A stretch of DNA of 64,000 nucleotides from Himantopus leucocephalus (Eukaryota; Chordata; Aves; Charadriiformes; Recurvirostridae): contig RSEF01000001.1 of assembly GCA_003993805.1 (NCBI GenBank), positions 74,291,396 through 74,355,395 on the forward strand, given 5' to 3'. The translations under genes were made by a program, and so were the position numbers. Of this stretch, positions 46,311-57,400 are shown piece after piece (positions within the stretch are counted from its first letter, which is position 1; each line of letters begins with the position of its first letter). Below the pieces are notes generated by a model. It searched no databases and was not told where the DNA came from. It saw only the letters and a list, made by a program, of their open reading frames with translations.

Positions 46311-49300
46311 TTCCACTTTACTTTGTTTATAGTCCCTTCTTCTCATTTTTCTCCCCAGCCAAAATGCCCTTCCTTTCCCCTCCCCAACACTTTTTTTAGT
46401 CGAATTTGATATGTCTGGTCTTAGCTGAAACTAAATCTTGCTTTTTGCTTAAGTTAAAAGCAACTGTGAATGACACTGGAATGGAAACGCACGCAGCCAG
46501 AATCAAGTCACAGTGTAGAAAAATGTGTTGTTATTATTAGGTGGAATCCTCAGGCAGAAAAATCAGTGTAATTCTCTAGATTTTAGAGAAACTCTGCTAC
46601 TCTGTACTACCTGGAGATCAGGTAGGCATGTTTAGCTTTTGAAGGACGATTTCTGTAGTTACAGTAGCATAGAAAATGTATGGTAAGTAATATATTCTGC
46701 TTAAACTGTTTAGCCAAATGCATGTTCTAGTACTCCAGCCTGACTAAAAGTGCTGACAAGTCTGTCAGTAGACGATCCTGTTGCATTGATGCTTCCCAGC
46801 AAAAGGCCTCATTTTGCAATGAAAATACTAGTGCTTAGTACTGCAAGTTCATTTCAAAGTGCTGATGAATTTAGCCTCTCTGCATTCCTCTCAAACAGCT
46901 TTTTTTTTTTTTTAACTTATCGATGTACGAGCTGAAGCAGTGAGATGTGTTTAGGGACCAGGCTAACATCACGCAGGAAAGCAGGGCTGGGACACAGCTC
47001 ATTTCATCTTTAGGGTTTCGCCTCAGGCTGAAAGCGTACCAGGAACCATGAGGCCGATTCTAACAATCAAAAGCCACCCTCATGGTTCCTAATTTTGAAT
47101 GAAAATTAAGATCCCCGTGTCTTGTTATCACTGAAGTGATTGAATCCTACAGGGAAATGGAGGTCATTGCTACTCTTCAGCACCTGTTGGGGTTTTTTTT
47201 AAATGTAAGGAGCATTTAAACCAAACTGCAGCCACCTGCTGCTGTTGTTGAGCTGCTCTCCTGATGGGAATCTGTATGTTAACTAAAAACTCCCTGTAAG
47301 TATACTATTGTACAGATGTTAATATAAATAATTCCTGGTTTTAATTTACTTTTCTTAGTGTAGTCTATAAAAAGATGCTATGGTTGATCAGTTTATAAAT
47401 AAATATTTTTTATTAATAGGTAGTTTACACTGGCTGGGTGTCCACTGTGTTTGTTGAGGCACTCCTGGGAGTTAGAAGGACTTCATGTTGTGCAGGTCCT
47501 TTGTGAACAGGCTTCCAGCAAACGACCTGTGCAGTCTGGCCAAAGTTTTTTTGAGTTCCTATATGTGCCATAAGCATAAAAACAAGTCCAAAATATCTTC
47601 TAGTGGTCAGACAGGAATGAAGTATCTATCATTTCACAGACACACAAATATCACCAGTGTACAAATTTCAGACAAGACTGCGTGATATATAACTATGTGC
47701 CTTTTTAAAACTCTTTTTTTCTTAGTATAGCTAATTTTTTTTTTACACTGCCTCCAGAGAGGTATTGCAAAGAGTAATAATCTTGCACTATGTCCTCAGA
47801 ATACCTACAGAAATTGGTCAAAACTTGCAGTAACCCTTGTGTCCTTGTAGAAACTTCAATCAAACGAGGTTTCCAATGCCCTCTCCCTCAAAGAAGGCTC
47901 AAAGAGTTTTTCTGCAAAGTGTATTAGTAGCAATGGCTGTATCAGCCTCCCTGGAAGTGGAGCCAAACACATTGGAATGAGAAAACTTCAAATAGTAAAA
48001 TTTCTCCTGGAATTTTTTTGTCTATGTCACTAATAGCAAAGCTCAGAGCCAAAAAACATGAGAGGAGAGGGGAGTGGGTTTATTTTAACTTGAATTGTGA
48101 TAGCTGCCCAAGAAAGGAGTGCCTCAATGAACCCAGTTACAACTAAGATTTCTTGTTAATAAATGCAATTACAAAGAACTACATTTTTTAGACTATCTTT
48201 CTAGTAACTGTTAATTATGATGCAAGAATGCAGCACTGTAATGGTCCAAAGATTAAGGCATAGAAAATGCAGCCCAACTTCTGAAAGGGATTGTGTGACC
48301 TGAGTGGCAGCGCTGACCGGTTTTAGACTCAACAGCCCCTGAACTCTCTTCCAGTCTTTTTTTTTTTTTTTTTTTTTTTTCANTTTTAACAGAAGACAAG
48401 TCGGAGGCCTCCAAAACCCAGCTGTTCTAATGGGTGATGATTGATTAGAGAGTCTTTCTGATAACACACGCTAGAGATAGATGGGGAAAGAGCAGTGTTC
48501 CTTGAAAGGAGGGTGGGGAGCATCTGGGGCATGACGAAGAACAAGTATGTGATTTTCCTTGCAAGATCAACCCACGCTAGCTGAGAGTGGAGGGGAGGCT
48601 CTGTGGATCAGCCACATTCACTTGGGAGGAGCACTCACGGCAGAGTTGCTTATTTCCACCCCCATCCTCTTCCCTCCCTTATGCCAGCCAAAGTGCTTGT
48701 GCAGTCACCCAAGAAACCAGACAGAAGAACTTCTTCCAGCTGGGAAAAAAAAAAGTTGCAGGCTATTTTTTTGGCTGGGATCAGATCCCTGACCTGGTTC
48801 TGCACATAACTGCACAAACACTTACGCTGGCAGTAGGGAGGGCGCCCGTCGGGAAATGGAAAAAGCAGCTGGGAGTGGAGAAGGGTGGGGACAAGCCGGT
48901 TCAAGCAGCATTGCTGCTGAATGTGTAGCCACAGACGGCGTTGCAGTGCTCGTGTCACCAGTGGGGCTGGCCTCTGCAAAGGGGACATGGGAAGAAGAGC
49001 TGCAATTCTTGGACTTCAGCACTAGCCAGTAGAGACCACTGGCAGCAGAAAGTAGGCCATGCTGTGTGAAGACTGATGCAAGAATTGCTCTTCCCCACCA
49101 CTCTCAGATTTGTTGCGGTACTCGAGAGAGAACCATAACCAAGACTGCAAGAGTTTCTGTAGGACAGCTACGCTTTTAACAAAGAAAATGACAGGGCAAC
49201 TTCACTTCTTAACTCTTCCCAGGCCTTGATTTTGTGTTACAAAAGCGGTTTGGTTTTGGTTTTGAGACACCCTTTCTCAAGCGTGTGATTCTGGGCCACC

Positions 49301-50049
49301 TCTTCACTATATCAGGAAAGAAGTGTGCTGCTAATGGGGGCATTCACCTGATTCTCTGAGAGGACATGAAAAGAGCTTGACCTGTTTAGCCTTACAGAAT
49401 GAAAAACAAAAGGGATACTGATGCTGACTACAAATCCACTAAACTGCAAAACTCTAGGGAGATGGAAATGCAGCATTAGCACAGGAACTAATTAATAAAC
49501 TGGCCAAGAAAAAATGCTAGGTTAGAAATTAGAGGAGGGTTCTTGGCTCCCTAAGTGCTGATGTTCTGGAGAAGCCAGCCAGTGACAGTAGCAAGGACAA
49601 GAAACTGAACCGGGCTGGAGATGCAGTTTGCTGAGCTTACTAAAAGGATTGCCTGTGACAGCCAGGGACTGACCCTGCTAACCATTCTTGTCCCAGGTCC
49701 CATTTCCCATGTTTCACTGATGGTTGTCTTTGAAGAGCAAAACTCAGCAATGCTGAAGTGCATGCTGCTGCAAAAGTGAAAGCAAGCGACTCGGTAGCCA
49801 AAGGCTCATTTTTTGTAATTTCTTTAGGAGCATTAGTCCTATTGCCTTTCAATTAACGGTAGGGTTATAGCTCCTGGTTGGCTGGACTAGCTTCACCTTT
49901 TATAGGAGATAACCACAGAGTGTAGCCTAGTGTTTGGAAAAGTAATAATCTTAAGGAAGGCTCTGGAGACAAGGAACACAAAGATGCACGTAATACTACT
50001 AAAATTCTCCCAGAGGTGACAAATGAACATGTACTTATCCAATGAATCA
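46311..50049. other. Non-coding sequence, no gene seen, with a single N at 48383
   Basis: Unique sequence downstream of the CpG island. A T-run of about 24 bases precedes the N at 48383. Frames of 105-113 codons around 48.6-50.2 kb have no recognised domain. A hairpin at 47041-47090 is listed separately. Confidence 0.6.
47041..47090. other. Perfect 13-bp inverted repeat, 24-nt loop
   Basis: AGGAACCATGAGG (47041-47053) and CCTCATGGTTCCT (47078-47090) are exact inverted copies in otherwise unique sequence. A transcript could fold into a 50-nt hairpin. The stem is shorter than in typical microRNA precursors (about 22 bp with mismatches), so I do not call a microRNA. Confidence 0.85.
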
Positions 50050-50525
50050 TTAAATTATATGAAAGCAAGGCTAGAAGGGATTTTAAGGAGTCACCAATTC
50101 CTTCTCTTGCTCCAAGAGCACAGCAGTACTTGTCAGTGGTACCTGCCCCGTTAGCACATGCATTGCTCCAGCCTGCTTCCAAAGCATTCCAGATGTAGAC
50201 ATTTCCAAGGCAGCCTATCCCAGTGCTTCAGTAACACCATCCTAACAGCTAGAAATGGTTTTGCTAATATCTAATCAAAAAACATCCCTGCTGCAATTTT
50301 AGCCTGTTATCCTTTCCACGTGGGAGAGAAGAGATTATTTCCTTCCTCTTTGTTGCAGTCGTTTACATTTTTGAGGACTGTTATCATGTCTCTGTTCAGT
50401 CTTCTCTTTTCTATATTTAAGAAAACAAAAATTCCTTTGCCATTTCCTCATAGGTTATATTTCATAGATCTCTGAGTGCTTTTGTTGCTCTCTGAACTCT
50501 CCTGTTGAATTATTAATGGAGAGTT
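50050..50525 (-). mobile_element. CR1/L3-type LINE fragment, minus strand
   Basis: The longest old relic in the window. Landmarks read as the reverse complement of CR1/L3: AAGGCTAGAAGGGATTTTAA, AACACCATCCTAACAGC, ATCCCTGCTGCAATTTTAGC, CCTGTTATCCTTTCCACGTG, ATTTCCTTCCTCTTTGTTGC, GAGGACTGTTATCATGTCTC, GTTCAGTCTTCTCTTTTC, TTTCCTCATAGGTTATATTT and TTTTGTTGCTCTCTGAACTC. Each has a close counterpart in the well-known amniote consensus (for example tgctgcaatttaagcccctt and gactgttatcatgtcccc). No reading frame survives over any length. Confidence 0.85.
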
Positions 50526-52099
50526 TTGAACTGTTGGCAGTCTGCATTAGCACAGGTGAAAATAGTCATAGGGGTGCAAGTGAGAGAAATAACAGAGAAA
50601 TAATCTTCTGTATGTTTGGATTGATAATGGGAGTCTGGAGCAGAGACTGTAATTTTTGTGGGGTCTGACTAAGTGGGAGTTTTCTGTCTGTCCTTGAGAA
50701 AAAATCACTACTTCCCACTAGAAGGCCAGGACAGATGCCGGACAAGAAAGATTCTTTCAGCACTCTTCAACTTCTTAAAATGTGGCGGTAAGCCACAGTC
50801 AGAGTGACAATAGAGTAAAGGTGGATCAGGCTGTAGGGAGTCCAAGGTCACATCCTAAGCACCAGCTGAAGCTCATGTAACCGGCTACTGATAATTCCCA
50901 GAAATCTTAACAGCCCAGACTTGCTTTGGCTCTCAGAGGAAGGATTTGGAGCGTTGAAACCATGTTCCATTGGGAGAACAGTTTCTGAAGCCTGAACGCT
51001 CTTTTCTTGGTGCTAGACTTTTGGATTGTGTCTTCCTTAGTCAAACATCTGCACTGGAAATGTAGATTAAGAACATTAATTAACCACAGGCCTGGCAGGA
51101 GAAGATATCGCTCAAGAACCAGGGAGCTCTGTCAGACTACAGCCTGACTGGCACTTCCTTGAGCTCTTTGAGAGCTCAAGTGGACAAATAACTCCAATGT
51201 CAATCCTTATCTTCTACACTGGAAGGTGTAAGAGGTTAGAAAAGGGTTATGTGCATTCCAGTACACACCCCCACTCTTTAACAGCTCAGCCACAGCCTAC
51301 AGAAATTACAGGTTGCTTCACGCTCTCTTTTTGTCTCATTAGTTCAAGACAGACTGATACTTGAGCTTTTTCAACACCAGTGGGTCAGGAGGCACGCACG
51401 TGCACGCCCACACACACAGGCACACCCCCCATTACATGACCGATGTTAGGATTGCATGGTCTTCTAGAGAGTCATAATACATACTTTTTTTCTGAGTCCT
51501 CCAGTGATTACCAAAACATCTTCCGTGATACTCCTGAACCTAAAACTTGCTGCTATCTAAATTTCCTTGTGCATATTTCTACTGACTTCAGTGCTTATGG
51601 CCTTGGTCCATATCTGACTGGCCCCAGCAGTGCTTCCCAGCCTTGCTGTGCCTGGCAGCTTTGAAAGCCATTTTCCAGGGTAAAGCTTGGAAAGCTCATC
51701 TTATTAAGACTGCCTCTTTCACACTCCTTTGCTTTTCTTCTGGAAGTCTCCTCTGAATCTGGCCCTTGAGAACTGGGCAAAATAAGGATCTCCCCTTCTT
51801 GCCTCTTTCTGTATTGATACTTTTCCTGGTGTTCCTCTCTGCTTGAACCAAGTTTTTCCTGAATCTGACCCTGGCAGCAGATCTTGCCATGGGCACGTTT
51901 TGGGCGCTGTGAACAAAAGCTGCAGAGTTCCCTATGTGGCATTTAACCTGTATGACATTTTCCCAAGGACCTAGAATTTGAAGCTTGAACACAACCATAG
52001 ATTACTCATACAGACTAATTGATGATGTTCAGATTACTCCCATTTGCTTCAGCTGGAGTTGAATATATTTTGCAAAAAGTGAACAAATCCCCTACAACG
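50526..52099. other. Non-coding sequence, no gene seen
   Basis: Unique sequence with a CA-rich patch at 51392-51428. A 115-codon minus-strand frame at 51595-51942 matches nothing recognised. A hairpin at 51158-51180 is listed separately. Confidence 0.6.
51158..51180. other. Tight perfect hairpin (10-bp stem, 3-nt loop)
   Basis: CTTGAGCTCT (51158-51167) and AGAGCTCAAG (51171-51180) flank the loop TTG. No poly(T) follows, so it is not a terminator-like element; chance or a slippage-mediated inversion are the simplest explanations. Confidence 0.8.
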
Positions 52100-52400
52100 A
52101 ACAACTCCCAAATTCCCTCTCTTCTACCCTCACTCATTCCGGTGTCCGCCCCCATCTCCCCACCTACTGCTGCAGAGAACTGACCAAAGATAAGCCTAGG
52201 GGTAGATCTGGCAATGGTATGTTAATGGCATTCCCTTCTGCCACCTTTGTTTATTCCCATCTTAATGCCACACACTAAATATAAAAGAAACCCTCAGCCT
52301 TGCTTACTCTCTCCCTTCCCCCATCTCTGCCCTCCTGACAAAGTTTCCAAATAAACCTTGAAACCCACTATCAGTTGTAAAAGGTCTAATCAATGGAAGA
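52100..52400 (+). mobile_element. Possible solo LTR of an endogenous retrovirus
   Basis: A TATA box (TATAAAAG, 52280-52287) is followed 62 bp after its end by a polyadenylation signal (AATAAA, 52350-52355), with a pyrimidine-rich stretch between. This spacing is typical of the U3-R-U5 order of retroviral LTRs. No retroviral gene is seen on either side, so if real it would be a solitary LTR. I could not identify TG...CA ends or target-site duplications, and the limits given are nominal. Chance co-occurrence of the two AT-rich motifs is quite possible. Confidence 0.25.
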
Positions 52401-54277
52401 CACAGGAGTCAGTAATATGAAACCCTTCGCCTCAAGATCTTAGTGTTTCTTACTGAACTTCAGTCTCTAAGGTCAGGCATTCTAGCTGCTGTTTGGCTTG
52501 ATGTTCATTGAATGCAAAGTCAAACAAGGGACAAGCCTGAGTAGGTTATTCCTCTGTTTACAAAGCAAGCAGCATAGTGACTTCTGGCAAAGTGGACATT
52601 AAAAGGGCATCCTCACCTAAAGGACAGAGGAGAAAAACAGGGAGAGATTTTGTATGGCAGGACCCAGAGCATCATTCTCAGTGGGCTGCTTTGTCCCCGA
52701 GTATTGATGAACTGCAGACAACTCAAGCAGCAATGACTGCAAGACAGTGAAAGGCATAATTTGCAAAGCAGTGTTTTAAAAGCAGAGCCCGTGGAGGATA
52801 GCTGAAGTCAGTACCTCCTACAAAGCCCCTTTAAATCCACAGAAAGTCCTCTTGTCTGCAGTTAGCTTTACAGCAGCCCTGAAGGGAGACAGCAGGGGAG
52901 GGGGAGATTCCACCAACATTTGAAACAGGAGGGAGGAGGGAAGTTATTTAAGGAGGCAAAAATACAAGTACAATGGGATGAAATTAAAACAACAGCACCT
53001 GACGATCATGCAAAATTTACTGATGTTTTGGCATCAGGTCTCCGGGAAGAGGAAAACCTATGTTTATATGATGGTTTTAATTTGATGTGATTTAGCTCCA
53101 GGAAGTGTACAGCAACAAGACAAAAGAATTGATTTTTATGGTGGGAGGTGGGATTAGGAAGTTTAATGCAGTCATTGGTTTTGTCTTGCATGTACTTTTG
53201 CTTTCTTGCTGCGAGGTTCCAAGGGAAAACAAGAATTTTCAGGCTCAAAAACGATTTCTGTACAGACATTTATAGATACATTGTTCCTCCCTGCTAGGAT
53301 CTCCCTACAACAAATGGGGACTAAGAGGTTTTAATGTCTGGTGTCCTCTAACAATTTTGTCAACAAGCAGCTGAGATCTGTTTACATTTTAAAGACAGTC
53401 TATTTAGTTAAATTGCCAAGCTGTGGCAATTTTGGTTGTGGCAATGCCTCAGGTCAAGACCAGCAATACAAAATGTGATAATGTATATTATTCAGCAGGT
53501 CTTGTTACTGAGGACAAACGACCCTGGAGTCAGGGGAAAGATTTTCTTTGTCTTTAAAGGGCTTAAGAGCAACCATGTACTAATCCAGTAACTAGGTGCA
53601 AAATATATATTTATTTGCTGTCAAACTTCCTTTTTGTGCTGTAAATTGCAAATCAAAAACTTGTGCTTAATCTGGTTTGACGGGTATTCTACATTATGTG
53701 GTGCGGACACAAGAGCTACTAAAGCGCTTTTGCTTTAGCTTTGTCACTTCCTCAGCATTTGTGATATTTGTGAGAAGCTCTTTTAAAGACCTTTTGCAGT
53801 AAAATTTCCCATTGGAATGGGAGAATGTCAGGCCTGACAGTGAGTCTTATTTGATGAAAATTACTGTTCTCTACAGTTTTTATTCTGAATCAGACACAAG
53901 TATTTCACTGGTGTGGTTCCAAAGGCTTTGCTGGAATCCCTCTGATTTACACCCAGATGAGATCAGCATTAGGCCCCAGTGTTTTCATTTTTCATTTGTT
54001 ATTCTTGGCCCTGGGGTCCTTTTACCACTGTTGAATACAATGTTCCTAAAACACCAGATGTGCTTGTGAGATGAGGGAATACAGCAAAAAAAATAGATTG
54101 CAGGGATTCACTAAACAACACATGATCTTACTTTTGCCCCAGAGTCTGAATTCCAGGCTTTTACACCAATATAACCGTATTTATTTCTACAGGACTGTTT
54201 CTGATTACCATTGGGAAATGAAGTTATAAATCCTTCCTAGTGTAAGTAATTTTGTTACAGTAGCTCCTTAACGGGAN
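52401..54277. other. Non-coding sequence, no gene seen, ending at a single N at 54277
   Basis: AT-rich unique sequence. About 53585-53800 (ATATATATTTATTTGCTGTC and following TGTCAAACTT motifs) has the look of a non-coding block of even composition but nothing decisive. The N at 54277 begins the duplication described next. Confidence 0.55.
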
Positions 54278-54495
54278 TGGGATCGTTGTGCTATGCTCAC
54301 TATTAGCTTGTATTATGACTGATGCTTAATATACAACATTGGCCACAGATTTTGTAAAAATTCTGGGTTTCCAATCACTTTTGTAANCGGGATCGTTGTG
54401 CTATGCTCACATTAGCTTGTATTATGACTGATGCTTAATATACAACATTGACCACAGATTTTGTAAAAATTCTGGGTTTCCAATCACTTTTGTAA
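54278..54495 (+). repeat. About 107-bp duplication abutting single Ns (probable contig-join artefact)
   Basis: Bases 54279-54386 recur at 54389-54495, differing by one missing base (CTCACTATTAG versus CTCACATTAG) and one substitution (TTGGCCAC versus TTGACCAC). The N at 54387 separates them and another N at 54277 precedes the first copy, so the first copy is a 109-bp sliver between two Ns whose sequence is contained in the next contig. An unmerged redundant mini-contig explains this best. Confidence 0.92.
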
Positions 54496-57400
54496 TATTT
54501 CAATCAATATGTTACTTACTGTTTTCAAAGTATTATGGGCTTTGTTGCTCTTTCACTACAGGGTACCTCACTTAGTGCCCATATTAGGGGTTTGGAGGTC
54601 TTAAGTAACATAGCTAATACGTATAGTTCATACTGATACCAGTTATCACGTAGCTTATACCAGTTAAAACTGGTGGGAGATCCAAATCTGCCCCAGTATC
54701 CAGATTCCTTTGATGTGGTTGGAAGAACAGGTTCAAATCTGCAGAGTGCTGGCCACTCCAATCTTAAACAGCAAAGCATTAAACAAAGTGCTGAGCTTTA
54801 GTTGAATGACTAATGTGACCAAACCACCCATCTGCTCTTCAACCTGCACAGCCAAGCCCTGTGTGAACAGGGAAGCCAAGGCTGTGTGTGATCACCTGCA
54901 TTATTTTGTGCTTGAACGTGAGACCTGGCTTCTATCGCCAGGCTATAGCAAGATACTCACAAAGTCATCTGTTTAAAAGGTGTCTGAAGCATCTTCAGTG
55001 ATTATGGAAGTTACAGGGAATTGTTTTCTCCCATCTTGAAGTCTTTCATTGACTATTGCCACTGAAGACCAGGCTGCAGGTAAGGGAAATGAATGAATGG
55101 AAAAAAACAACCAGAGAGCATCAACAGCATTCTACTGTGTATCCCATCAGGAATTAACTTTCAATTTGTAAGGGTGAGCTGTTGCTAAATTAATCTTTTG
55201 GGATGATAAATGTTTTGAAACACTTCTTAAAGCGTTGACAGTCATGCAGGCAGCAACAGTAAATTTAGTACTTTAGAGTCATGTTTTATTCTCATTTATA
55301 CCACGGTATCTTTGGAGTAGATCACCTGATGTCAGAAATTTGCTTCAAATTAACACTGGTACAAATGATGCCAGAATCTACTCCAGTAAGCATCCACTTT
55401 CTGCTGCGCCCACTAAATCACATTGAAATCAAGCAATGGGAGCAAGCTTCACCCTTCCCTGCATGTGCATGAATAAAAGTATTGGTATTTCCAAGTGACA
55501 GTGTGTCCATCCTGGTTGAGCCATGAGGCAGGGGTCTGCCAAGATAGAAGAGAGGGGAAAAAGGTGCTACCCTTGATACCAGCCTTGCTTGTCGGGGATC
55601 CAGAGCTGACTCGGATCCTCTGGCAGAAAGCAGAGACCTTGTGGCAGACACCTACTGTTGGGATTACATCAGTATGATCATTTATTATGTCTATTTCTCC
55701 AGGCACAAACTCTTCTTACGAGGTACTCAAAATGTAGACAGCGTTAGTCCCTCTTCTCCAAAAAATATTAGAAGACAGTGTTGGCAGTACTTTCCTCTGA
55801 CCCAATCTTGGACATGTTATTTAGCAGGCAGAGTGTTTTACATGGCGGTGGCTTTCAGCTTAAAAGTGAAACCAGGGACTTAAATAATTGCGTCAGTTAA
55901 AATCTTGTACCAGTTTCTTTGTCAATCTCTCTTATCCAGATAACATCCTTGATGGGTAATTAATTTCTCTCTAAAATTCCCTCTTCATTTTATTACGAAC
56001 ATGATATTCAGTGCTTAGATATGCTTAGATCCCCAAGGTAATACGTGCTCTCTGCCTAAAACTGTCTTTCATCCCAGAGGTGGCTGAATTGCAATGGTGA
56101 GCAAAATGCTCTTTGTGTATACAGTAAATAATCAGGTGGTGAATTTCATTAGGTGCTCGAAGATCTTTGGACAGAGGATACAGCATAAAGCCAGTCCCTC
56201 CTTGGCAGGAGTATATGTGGGCTCTGGATGATGGGTAAAGTGAGACGGCCAGGAGTGTTGAGAATCTAACAACAGAAGCTGAAGGCTTACAGTGAGCCAC
56301 ACTTTCTCCTCTTTTCATACTCAATTTTTCAGTGTTACAAATGAAAGTGCATTTAAAAAGGATTTTCTATTGCATAAATACAAGGTGTCAAAGACATTAT
56401 AAAACTAAAATAATCTCTGTGGCTTTAAAAAAAATTTCCCCTTTCCACTGTCTTACCCAGTGTATTTCATCTGGGATCCAAAGTGGTTGCTCAACGAATA
56501 CAAGACAACATCATACATATGCTCATGTTAAAAAAAAGTCTACTAGGGTGGTGGTTCTGTGACATGGATCTTAGTGACAGGTGGTCAAATACCTGCACTT
56601 CTGAAGTTTTAAGGATGTGATAGAAACACACTGAAGGTAATGGAAACATCCCCAGCGACTACAGTGTAGCCCCAGAACTTTTCACTCTGCAACTATGCTT
56701 GTGCAATTTCAAATGTTTGCTCTTTATGCTGTAAATCCTCCATTCCAGGAGGTTAATTATGTATCAGTATTGCTTTACAAAATGATTGGGATGCTCCTCA
56801 AGGTAGTAAGCAAAGGAAAAATAAATATATGTTATTTTTCAGTCCACCATGCTTAGTTCTAAAGTGGATTTCATGTCTTGAAAAGTGTCAGGTTGATGGC
56901 CCAGGCGCAGGCGTTCTCCTTTCATCTACAAACACTTACTCCGGCAGCAGAACAAAGGCCTTCTCCATACTGATCCCCGACAGTACATCTTCAAACTGAA
57001 GAGACTTCAAATGGCAGGCCCTCTAAGTCCTTGATCTGTCTGGCAGCCTCTGCAACAAAGGGGCAAATTTGTGATGGTGCTTTTTATGATACGCTTCTCT
57101 AGCAGAAACTCGACTGGGAGTCTCAGATTGTCTCAGAGATCAGTGCTGTCTAATAATATTATTCACTGGTGTTCTAAAAATAGTTCTGATTAGATTATAA
57201 TAGATAGAAACCCACGGAAATGGCTTAGAATGCTAACAGTTTATTTTGGAATAAACAGAATTTTTTCCTAGTGAAATCTATCATTATGCTAGAAAAAAAT
57301 TGCTCCCAAAGGAAAATAATTTTATTTTTTTTAATGCCCACTAACTAATATGAAGGGGGGTTTGTTTTGTTTTGTTATATTTTTTACAAAAAATCCTGGA

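Noticed and set aside
47041..47090. Hairpin as a microRNA gene
   Set aside because: Stem of 13 bp is too short for a Drosha/Dicer precursor of usual form, and the arms do not match a microRNA I know.
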